Source of the DNA: DATFYI01 sp035315125
Lineage (GTDB): Bacteria > Chloroflexota > Anaerolineae > Anaerolineales > Anaerolineaceae
Length of the DNA: 8,594 nt
Assembly (NCBI GenBank): GCA_035315125.1
Contig: DATFYI010000298.1
Coordinates: forward strand, 1 to 8,594
Direction of reading: 5' to 3'
The position numbers and the translations under genes are program-made. Below the pieces are notes generated by a model that made no database searches, was not told the origin of the DNA, and saw only the letters and a program-made list of their open reading frames with translations. This document shows positions 1 through 6,600 of this stretch, one piece after another (within the stretch, counting starts at the first letter, position 1; every line of letters starts with the position of its first letter).

Positions 1-787
1 CATCCTTGCGGTTGGTGGTGCCGATCAGGCTGGCATCCACGCCACTTCCGGCAGTAGCGCTACCAACCAACGGAGGCCAGAATTTAGCGCAGGTATCATA
101 GCAACTGACAACACCGCCGACATCGGTAGTGAACATATAGACCGTACGCCCATCCTGGTCTGTCAGATAGCTGCCAATTGTGGGGTTATTGGCTACTTTG
201 AGTGTAAATGCCATCGGGGTTGGTGGAGCCAGGCTTGGAGCTATGGTTGCTTCTGCGGTGGGCCGCACGGTCTTGATAAGATCGCCGGATGGTGAAATCA
301 CAAACCAGACACCCTGGATATTCTGACCATTGATATCGCCCGCTGTTGTATCGCCAGACCAGTAATAAAGAAGCATACCCTTGTAGGTAACCTGTTTAGA
401 GCCATCCTGGCGACTACCTACGCCAATCAAACTGGCATCCACTCCTGCTCCGCCAGCTCCGACACCTTCCAGAGGAGGCCAGGCCTGGGCGCAGCCACCA
501 TTGCAGGTGCTGGTGCTGGTTGTATCCATCGTAAATACGTATACGGTGCGCCCGTTCTGGTCGGTCAGATAACTGCCAAGAGTGGGGCTATTGGCCACTT
601 TGAGGGTGAAGGTTTTTTCAGGCGCCATTGCAGTTGTGGCCGCCGCAGTTGGCGAGGCTACCTGCGGCTGAACCGGGACGGCGGTTGGTTGAGATGCAGC
701 GGCTGGGCTGCTGCAAGCAGTTAATAGGAGTGAAGACAAAACAATCAGGTTGAGAGACAACCAGAGACCAATTTTCTTGAATTTCAT
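1..787 (-). CDS. Secreted lipoprotein with two COG4315/PF03640-type repeat domains (3' end beyond window)
   Basis: The frame is open for 262 codons from an ATG at 787-785 and leaves the window without a stop. A GGAGG lies 5 nt before the ATG. The product starts with a lipoprotein signal peptide (basic MKFKK, hydrophobic core, lipobox LLTAC with Cys25). A Pro/Ala/Thr-rich linker (about 26-58) follows, then two copies of a roughly 110-residue domain. Copy 1 has Y83-x-F-x-x-D88, a Cys95/Cys99 pair, W103-P-P, and Y141-x-W-x-x-D146. Copy 2 has Y217-x-F-x-x-D222, Cys229/Cys233 and W237-P-P, and is cut by the window edge just before its second YxFxxD motif. These are the hallmarks of the 'lipoprotein with Yx(FWY)xxD motif' family (COG4315, Pfam secreted repeat PF03640), whose biochemical role is not established. 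It should be anchored on the outer face of the cytoplasmic membrane. It is a paralogue of the next minus-strand gene, with the same order of signal, linker and two domains. Function beyond family membership is unknown. Confidence 0.92.
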   Translation of the reverse strand, partial: MKFKKIGLWLSLNLIVLSSLLLTACSSPAAASQPTAVPVQPQVASPTAAATTAMAPEKTFTLKVANSPTLGSYLTDQNGRTVYVFTMDTTSTSTCNGGCAQAWPPLEGVGAGGAGVDASLIGVGSRQDGSKQVTYKGMLLYYWSGDTTAGDINGQNIQGVWFVISPSGDLIKTVRPTAEATIAPSLAPPTPMAFTLKVANNPTIGSYLTDQDGRTVYMFTTDVGGVVSCYDTCAKFWPPLVGSATAGSGVDASLIGTTNRKD

Positions 788-792
788 TTTTT

Positions 793-797
793 CCTCC
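793..797 (-). promoter_or_regulatory. Shine-Dalgarno GGAGG of the lipoprotein gene 1-787
   Basis: On the minus strand the sequence reads GGAGG-AAAAA-ATG, a near-ideal ribosome binding site with 5-nt spacing. It fixes the start at 787, which also places the lipobox Cys at residue 25. Confidence 0.85.
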
Positions 798-812
798 AAA
801 AGGTTATCTATT

Positions 813-842
813 TTTATAAACGAACTCATAATATCTACGCAA
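813..842 (-). promoter_or_regulatory. Candidate promoter of the lipoprotein gene 1-787
   Basis: On the minus strand a TATAAA (818-813) matches the -10 consensus at 5 of 6 positions. It lies 18 nt downstream of TTGCGT (842-837), which matches the -35 consensus at only 3 of 6. It sits between the upstream hairpin and the Shine-Dalgarno, where a promoter is expected if the hairpin ends the previous transcript. The region is AT-rich, so chance matches are likely. Confidence 0.3.
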
Positions 843-851
843 TAAGGTCAT

Positions 852-861
852 ATTTGGATTG
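852..861 (-). promoter_or_regulatory. Shared upstream element CAATCCAAAT, copy upstream of gene 1-787
   Basis: The minus strand reads CAATCCAAAT with its gene-proximal end 65 nt before the start codon. The identical decamer occurs at 2098-2089, 64 nt before the start codon of the paralogous gene 940-2025. Downstream of both copies the sequences stay loosely similar (for example CGTAGATATTA against CGTATCATATTA). It may be a conserved regulator-binding or upstream promoter element, or a remnant of gene duplication. Confidence 0.4.
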
Positions 862-880
862 TTGTTTTCAGGGATTAGAT

Positions 881-918
881 AATAGGCCCTGGCAAATCAA
901 CACTTGCCAGGGCCTATT
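881..918 (-). terminator. Intrinsic terminator-like hairpin after lipoprotein gene 940-2025
   Basis: There is a perfect 15-bp inverted repeat: arm 881-895 (AATAGGCCCTGGCAA) pairs with 904-918 around an 8-nt loop. It lies 21 nt past the stop codon of the minus-strand gene ending at 940, so termination of that gene is the natural reading. The longest T run (917-921) is on the plus-strand side. On the minus strand the stem is preceded by an A tract and followed only by ATCTAATC, so the U-tract is weak in the needed direction. It may work in both directions or mainly protect the 3' end. Confidence 0.65.
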
Positions 919-939
919 TTTAATATACGACTCTACCTG

Positions 940-2025
940 TTAATAATGGTAGCCACCCATCGGGGGCTGATGCATAGGCTGTGGCGGCATATACCTCGGG
1001 GCAGGCGGTGGGTTGTATTGGTTAGGCGCTGAATAGGAGGGGGAAGAGTACGATGGCGATGAATAGTAGTTCTTGATGGCAGATCCGGAAGGCGAGACCA
1101 GATAAAAATTGTCCTGGCCCTCTCCACTGATCATGCCCACTTTTGAATCCTGAACGAATTCATAGAGCGGGTATCCTTTATAGGTGACCTGTAGCGAGCC
1201 ATCCTGGCGTAATACTGACCCGATCAGGCTGGCGTTTACCCCATTTCCGGCAGAAACAGGACCAATAAAGGGTGGCCAGAGCGTGGCACAAGAACCTGTA
1301 CAATTGCTGCTCCCGGCGCCATCTTTTGTATACAGGTAAAGTGTGTGACCGTTCTGATCGGTTAGAATGTTGCCGTATTTCGAGTTGTGTGATTCATTGA
1401 GTTTGACAGACATAGCAGTTGAGGCCGCTGAAACTAATTTGGCGGCATCCGCCGGTTGTTTGACGCCCGTCTTGATCATTTTTCCGGTCGGCGAAATCAC
1501 ATACCAGAATTTTTGTATACCCTGGCCGTACATGTCGCTCGAGTCTTCATCTAGGCTGAATTTATACAGCGGGTAGCCGTCGTAAGTGACCTGAGTAGTG
1601 CCGTCTTTACGCGTTGTTGTACCGATCATACTGGCATTTATGCCGCTGCCAGCAATTGCGGGTCCAATCAGCGGGCCCCACATTGCGGCACAACTGGCGT
1701 AACAGTTGCTGGCCCCGTGACTGTCCTGTGTAAATACATATAAAGTATGCCCTGTTTGATCGGTCAGATAGCTGCCTAATTTGCTCTGGCTGGCAGTTTG
1801 CAAAGTGACCGGAGCCTGCGTAGGCTGTGGAGTTGGGGCGATGTTTGGAATGCTGGTCGGGTTGGGAACTTCGGTCGTATCCAGACTGGGCGCCAGTACC
1901 TCCGATGACGGGATGGCAGTGGGTTGTGCTGCTGCAACCGGAAACCCGCTGCAAGCCGCTAGAATTAAGGACAAAACGACAAAAAGGTTGAAAGTCAACC
2001 AGTAAATCAGCTTATTTTTCTGCAT
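940..2025 (-). CDS. Secreted lipoprotein with two COG4315/PF03640-type repeat domains and a Pro/Tyr-rich tail
   Basis: This is a 361-aa lipoprotein. Its signal peptide (residues 1-24) ends in the lipobox LILAAC with Cys25. A linker rich in Pro, Thr and Ser (about 26-80) leads to two tandem domains. Domain 1 has Y96-x-F-x-x-D101, Cys108/Cys112 and Y154-x-F-x-x-D159. Domain 2 has Y230-x-Y-x-x-D235, Cys242/Cys246, W250-P-P and Y288-x-F-x-x-D293. Each domain therefore carries two Yx(FWY)xxD motifs and one CxxxC pair, as in COG4315 / PF03640, a secreted family of unknown biochemical role. Residues about 319-361 form a low-complexity tail of Ser-Pro-Tyr repeats and then Pro/Met/Gln-rich sequence, ending GGYHY. 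The ATG is preceded by GAGGT about 6-7 nt upstream. It is a paralogue of the gene at 1-787, probably from tandem duplication. A hairpin lies just past its stop, so the two genes may be separate transcription units. The next gene upstream is divergent. Confidence 0.94.
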   Translation of the reverse strand: MQKNKLIYWLTFNLFVVLSLILAACSGFPVAAAQPTAIPSSEVLAPSLDTTEVPNPTSIPNIAPTPQPTQAPVTLQTASQSKLGSYLTDQTGHTLYVFTQDSHGASNCYASCAAMWGPLIGPAIAGSGINASMIGTTTRKDGTTQVTYDGYPLYKFSLDEDSSDMYGQGIQKFWYVISPTGKMIKTGVKQPADAAKLVSAASTAMSVKLNESHNSKYGNILTDQNGHTLYLYTKDGAGSSNCTGSCATLWPPFIGPVSAGNGVNASLIGSVLRQDGSLQVTYKGYPLYEFVQDSKVGMISGEGQDNFYLVSPSGSAIKNYYSSPSYSSPSYSAPNQYNPPPAPRYMPPQPMHQPPMGGYHY

Positions 2026-2032
2026 GTTTTTA

Positions 2033-2036
2033 CCTC
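2033..2036 (-). promoter_or_regulatory. Shine-Dalgarno GAGG of lipoprotein gene 940-2025
   Basis: The minus strand reads GAGG-TAAAAAC-ATG, giving 7-nt spacing to the start at 2025. It is weaker than the site of its paralogue but adequate, and it supports this start, which puts the lipobox Cys at residue 25. Confidence 0.6.
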
Positions 2037-2089
2037 ACAATATACTATAAAATTTTGGAAATCTTAATATGATACGTCACTGGAATAGA

Positions 2090-2129
2090 TTTGGATTGAT
2101 AGGAACCTGTGGATATCGGGCAATCCAAA
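2090..2129. repeat. 9-bp inverted repeat in the divergent promoter region (possible operator)
   Basis: TTTGGATTG at 2090-2098 is the exact reverse complement of CAATCCAAA at 2121-2129, with a 22-nt spacer. The repeat lies in the 184-bp gap between the divergent lipoprotein gene (start 2025) and cupin gene (start 2210). The left arm, extended by one base, also occurs upstream of the other lipoprotein gene (852-861) at nearly the same distance from its start codon. A regulator binding both arms and controlling both directions is possible. The rest of the gap is AT-rich and I could not fix a convincing -35/-10 pair for either gene. Confidence 0.4.
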
Positions 2130-2198
2130 CCGAACCATTCGCCTGTCTATGTTAAAATGATTTCAATTTTTATTATTTAAGCTCAAATGAAACTATCC

Positions 2199-2203
2199 AG
2201 GAG
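2199..2203 (+). promoter_or_regulatory. Shine-Dalgarno AGGAG of the cupin gene
   Basis: AGGAG lies 6 nt before the ATG at 2210, which supports that start. Confidence 0.8.
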
Positions 2204-2209
2204 CATCCC

Positions 2210-3400
2210 ATGTTTGAAAACATCTTAGAGCAAGGTGAAGGTATTTTGCGGCTGGCCCCCACCTGGGTGCCCAGAGATTTCTGTATCCCGGGCAAACGCC
2301 TGCGGCTGCACCCGGACGACCTCTATGCCTACGGTGCCCAACGTGGCGGGATTGACGAACGCTGGTTTGCTTCGACTACCAAAGCCGATAACGGCCCACT
2401 GACCAGGCCAGACGAAGGGCTAAGCTACGTCGTCTATGGAGCTGAGGGCCATCCAAAGAAAGTCTTGTTGAAAGATATGGTTGACGAACTTGGTGCACAG
2501 CTTTTGGGAAAAGAACTCTGGTCAGCGGCGCACGGCTGGCCGATTTACGCTAAATTTTTCGATAACAAAGCAGCTTTACCGCTGCACCTGCACCAGACCC
2601 GCCCATTTGCCGAACTGGTGCGGGCGCAGCCAAAGCCGGAAGCCTATTACTTCCCGGTACAGGTCAACAATTACGGTGGTGATTTCCCGTACAGCTTTTT
2701 TGGGCTGGAACCGGATGTAAAGATCGAGCAGGTGCGGCGCTGCCTGGAGAATTGGCATCTGGGCGATAACCACATCCTGGAATTATCGCGGGCCTTTAAG
2801 TTAGAACTGGGCAGCGGTTGGGATGTGCCGGCCGGCATCCTGCACGCCCCTGGCAGCCTGTGCACCTACGAGCCGCAATTAGCCAGCGACGTTTCAGCCA
2901 TGTTCCAGTCCCTGCTGAACGAGGTCCCGGTGGACTGGTCAATGCTGGTTAAGTTTGTGCCGGAAGACAAGCAGCACGATCTTGATTTTATCCTATCGAT
3001 GATCGACTGGCCAGCCAACACGGATGCCAGCTTCAAAGCCAACCATTTTCGTCCGCCCCTGCCGGTCCATCCAATCGAGGAAATGGAAAATTCAGGCTTT
3101 ATCGAAAAATGGGTGACTTATGGCAACCCAATTTTCTCGGCCAAGGAACTGACCGTTTTACCCGGGCGCAACATCCTGTTCAAAGAGCACGGCCCGTTTG
3201 GTATGATCATGCTGCAGGGCCACGGCAGCCTGGGGCGCTGGCCAATCGAAACCCCCACCTGCATCCGTTTCGGCCAGCTCACTTGCGACGAGTATTTCGT
3301 CTCGGCTGCGGCAGCCCATGCTGGGGTCAAGATCAGCAACCCCAGCCTGAGCGACCCGATTGTAATGCTCATCCACCTGGCCCGGCCGGCTAATATCTAG
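2210..3400 (+). CDS. Phosphomannose isomerase-like (type I) double-cupin protein
   Basis: This is a 396-aa cytoplasmic protein with no signal peptide or membrane segment. Its length is within the usual range for type I mannose-6-phosphate isomerases (about 310-420 aa). Those zinc enzymes interconvert fructose-6-P and mannose-6-P and supply GDP-mannose and glycan synthesis. Visible family features are a metal-binding stretch LPLHLHQ (H126, H128), a following KPEAYYF with E144, and VPAGILHAPG with H212. These match the order of the Gln/His, Glu and His zinc ligands of type I enzymes (QVHPDD, GKTE.WY, VPAGT.HA). A second, C-terminal cupin-like part (about 310-395; MIMLQGHGSLGRW, then DEYFVSAAAA) resembles the closing jelly roll of the family. 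The canonical QVH is replaced by HLH, so substrate and activity are not certain; it could be a divergent sugar-phosphate isomerase or a non-catalytic cupin. The gene is GC-rich compared with the membrane-protein gene downstream and is divergent from the lipoprotein gene upstream. Confidence 0.85.
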   Translation: MFENILEQGEGILRLAPTWVPRDFCIPGKRLRLHPDDLYAYGAQRGGIDERWFASTTKADNGPLTRPDEGLSYVVYGAEGHPKKVLLKDMVDELGAQLLGKELWSAAHGWPIYAKFFDNKAALPLHLHQTRPFAELVRAQPKPEAYYFPVQVNNYGGDFPYSFFGLEPDVKIEQVRRCLENWHLGDNHILELSRAFKLELGSGWDVPAGILHAPGSLCTYEPQLASDVSAMFQSLLNEVPVDWSMLVKFVPEDKQHDLDFILSMIDWPANTDASFKANHFRPPLPVHPIEEMENSGFIEKWVTYGNPIFSAKELTVLPGRNILFKEHGPFGMIMLQGHGSLGRWPIETPTCIRFGQLTCDEYFVSAAAAHAGVKISNPSLSDPIVMLIHLARPANI

Positions 3401-3551
3401 GGCAAAATCAACCTGATTGACACGTCCAAAAATATTATTCTTATATAATTATCCTATCAAGCAAATCAGATCATCAGAGGATGCGCATATTTTAGAACAA
3501 TTATAAAAATAGGCTTTTTACTTGAAATTAATTTCTTTCTAGTTGCTGCAA

Positions 3552-3560
3552 TGCTATAAT
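3552..3560 (+). promoter_or_regulatory. Extended -10 promoter of the large GT-C gene
   Basis: TGCTATAAT at 3552-3560 is a perfect TATAAT (3555-3560) with a TG extension, set in AT-rich DNA. The -35 position (3532-3537, TTTCTT) is poor, as is common for extended -10 promoters. Predicted transcription would start near 3567, about 40 nt before the ATG at 3609. An independent promoter here argues against a simple operon with the cupin gene. Confidence 0.55.
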
Positions 3561-3597
3561 CTTTTCGTCAACTGTACGACAACATCAAAATCGCAGC

Positions 3598-3604
3598 AGA
3601 GGGG
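3598..3604 (+). promoter_or_regulatory. Shine-Dalgarno AGAGGGG that decides the start of the large GT-C gene
   Basis: AGAGGGG stands 4 nt before the ATG at 3609 (core GAGG about 6 nt). The open frame extends further upstream to a TTG at 3543, but that codon has no Shine-Dalgarno and lies upstream of the predicted transcription start. The ATG is followed by a basic residue and a clear hydrophobic helix. Confidence 0.75.
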
Positions 3605-3608
3605 AAAC

Positions 3609-6600
3609 ATGAAATTCAGCCAGACTGGCCTGATTCTCGATATTGCTGTTTTTCTTTTGGCCATAATCGTAGATTTGCTCTGGATTAGTTGGAGGAAGAG
3701 CCATCCCATTTATCCATCATTAAAACGTGAGGTTAAGCTATTCTATCTTGCTATTAACCGCTCATTAATACGTGGAGGAAAGCTATTATCTCTTGTTTAC
3801 GTATGGATAAATAAATCTCTTTCAAATTTTCTCAAGAATATCAAAACTGCTCGAGAAAAATCCATGCCATCCCAAAAACGTGGGGGTAGGTTAATCTCTA
3901 TCACTAATAATCGTTTAATAGTACGTGTAGCAGAGCAATTATCTTTTATTCACTTATGGATAAATAAATCCCTGTTGGGTTTACTCAAGCATAAAAAAAC
4001 TCCTCGAGAAAAATCCATACCTTCCACAGAACCTATTTTCAAGAAAAATTCCACAAAGATTGTCGAAAAACTACGTCTCATGAGGGAGAATTTACTGAAT
4101 CAATTTTTAACTTGGTGGGAGAACGGCCACCCAATCTTTGCTTCGAAAAATAGCGCAGAGAAGCTTGCCCCCGATTTAAAGAGATGGCAGGTATTCGTCG
4201 AGATCGGTGTGATCGTCCTCATCGTATGGACCTACTGCTGGGGTTTCCTGGATTTGGGTCAGCATACGATATTACCAGGTAATGAATCGGAAAATAATCA
4301 GATCCTAGACAAAATTTTTTATAATGCACTGCACCAATCTGGCCATTTAATAGCCTGGAATTCATCTTTATTTAGTGGTTTACCGATGGTTGGCAACCCC
4401 ATGTTCCATTTCTTTAATCCCCTGGTGGGTCTACCCATCTTGCTGTTTGGAGTTGCCGACGGTTTTAAAATTGCATTATTTCTGAGTTTTGTCGTTGGCG
4501 CCGTAGGAATGTGGTTCATGGCGTTGACTTTTGGCATGAAGCCAGTAGCGCGCCTCTGGATGGCGCTTTTATTCGCATTTGCAGGCCAACCGACCGCGCG
4601 CTATTTCCAGGGGGAATATCTTTTTGTTTTTGGCTGGGCATTCATTCCTTGGATAATTGGCGGACTTCACGCGGTATATAGTACCCGCCGGCGCATTTAT
4701 GCCGCATTAACTGCCTTTGCTTTGGCTGGAATTTTCCTTTCAGGTAATGCCTATTATGCATTTTTTACATTTTTTATTATTCTATTATTTTTATGTGTTT
4801 TTCTTTTTACCTTTTCCAGAAAGAAACCGATCCTGAGCATAAATTGGAGTACTGCCACTTTATATGTCTTGATCGGACTGGTAGCCATTGGCCTGATTGC
4901 CATCCAGCTTTTGCCGACCTACCAACTTTGGCCGCGAATTTCTAAAGCTGTGGATAATCTCGGGTCAGCCAACCTCGGTCAGGTGGCAATGGATTTTCTC
5001 TCAAACGATTCCTTCCGGCCGGATATGTATTCCATCTTACCAGCCCGGGAAGAATTTTATGCATTCATCGGTTTAACACCTTTTCTTTTTTTATTGCTAC
5101 TGCCTGTGGTTATGATCAGGCGGAATAAACCCAATAAACGCAATTTGCTCTTTGCATTTTTGTTATTGCTGATGAGTTTCTTATGGATCGATTTAAAAGA
5201 TATGCCCTGGGCTCAGCTTTACAATTCGATGCAAATCTTCGCTCAATTTCGCTACCAGGTACGCATGATTATCTATACAGAGATCGCTCTGCTCCTATTG
5301 ATGGGATATTCGCTCGATTCAACCTTGCAGGTTTTGTGGAATACCATCTCTAAAAGTTCGGTTGAGAGGGCTTATTGGGTAAAGCGAATTCCTTCGCTGA
5401 TCGGCGCCGGAGTAGTGCTGGGCCTGGCGGGCTATTCAATCCTGATCGTCTATACAACCAATCGTACTGCGACTTTCACTGCAGCTATTTATGACCCACC
5501 TTACCAGCCTTTCAGTTGGCTGGATCATTATGATCAATCCATTTTCTATACTCGCATTAACCCTAATAATGCAAGTTATGATGCCGGCATTTCCAATCAT
5601 ATGCGCCTATTAGAACCATGGAATTCTTTCAATGATATTCGCCTACAAAACGATGGAACTAACCAGCGCACTGTTCAAGCCCATCCAAATTACATCATCC
5701 AATCTCCTACCGACACCCCCCCGCCCAATTCTAAGATCATCAAAACCTTCCCCGATTATGTAATTTACCATTCTCTGGATGCTTTGCCATTCTCATTCAG
5801 CGTCAAGAATCAGACGCTGGCAACTCCAAATGCAGACGAATTAAAGCTGCATGACGTTATTCCCCAAACCACTTATTCTCCAAATGGGGATTCTATGGAA
5901 ATAGTGGCTGATAGCAGTTCCGATTCCACCTTGGTAACCCTCGTTACCAACTTCCCCGGTTGGGTAGCGCGCATTGACGGTCAACCTGTAAAATTGTATT
6001 CCGTTAACGGTTACCTTGCGATAAGTATGCGCACTGGTGTACATCAATATACTTTTTCTTTTGAATCGGGGGCTTTAAAAACCGGGATAATCATTAGTTT
6101 AATAAGCCTACTTGTAATCCTCTATTGGGCATTGAGCGATTTGAATTGGGCAAAAGCCTGGGCAAGATTAAGAAAACTGACCAGCCCGGGTCATAAAAAT
6201 TGGGACGAGCGTATTCGGAATAACCCAATAACTGTTTTCTTCCAAGGAATATCTACCCGGCAAAGCCTGGAATTCAGTTTATTAGGTCTGAATATTCAGG
6301 TCAAAAGGAATTCGAAACAGGTAAAACAGGTCGTTTCACTGGGAATGGTCCTATTTATAGCCAGCCTGATTGTATATGGAGTGATCCATTTTGTGGGTAT
6401 TAAACAATATCCCATTTATTTCTTCTCAGACGAAGCTAATCCATCCCTCTATGCTCAGGGATTGATTAAAAACCATTTTATGGATGATTCCGGGAATTAT
6501 TTTCCACTGTATTTTGAGGAATCTGGCAGCCGTTGGGCGCCTCTTTTGTCCACTTATCCCGAGGGGATAGGCAGTCTATTGTTTGGAAATTCAGTCTCGA

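Noticed and set aside
1781..2005. Plus-strand open frame of 74 codons opposite the lipoprotein gene
   Set aside because: It is antisense to the signal peptide and linker of a well-supported gene; its composition mirrors the Pro/Thr/Ala-rich linker.
3543..3608. Upstream TTG start that would add 22 residues to the large GT-C protein
   Set aside because: It has no Shine-Dalgarno and overlaps the extended -10 promoter at 3552-3560, so it would lie upstream of the transcript start. The ATG at 3609 has a good AGAGGGG.
3401..3608. Terminator for the cupin gene or a small gene in the gap
   Set aside because: No stable GC-rich hairpin with a T tract and no open frame of useful length could be found; only AT-rich DNA and the promoter are supported.
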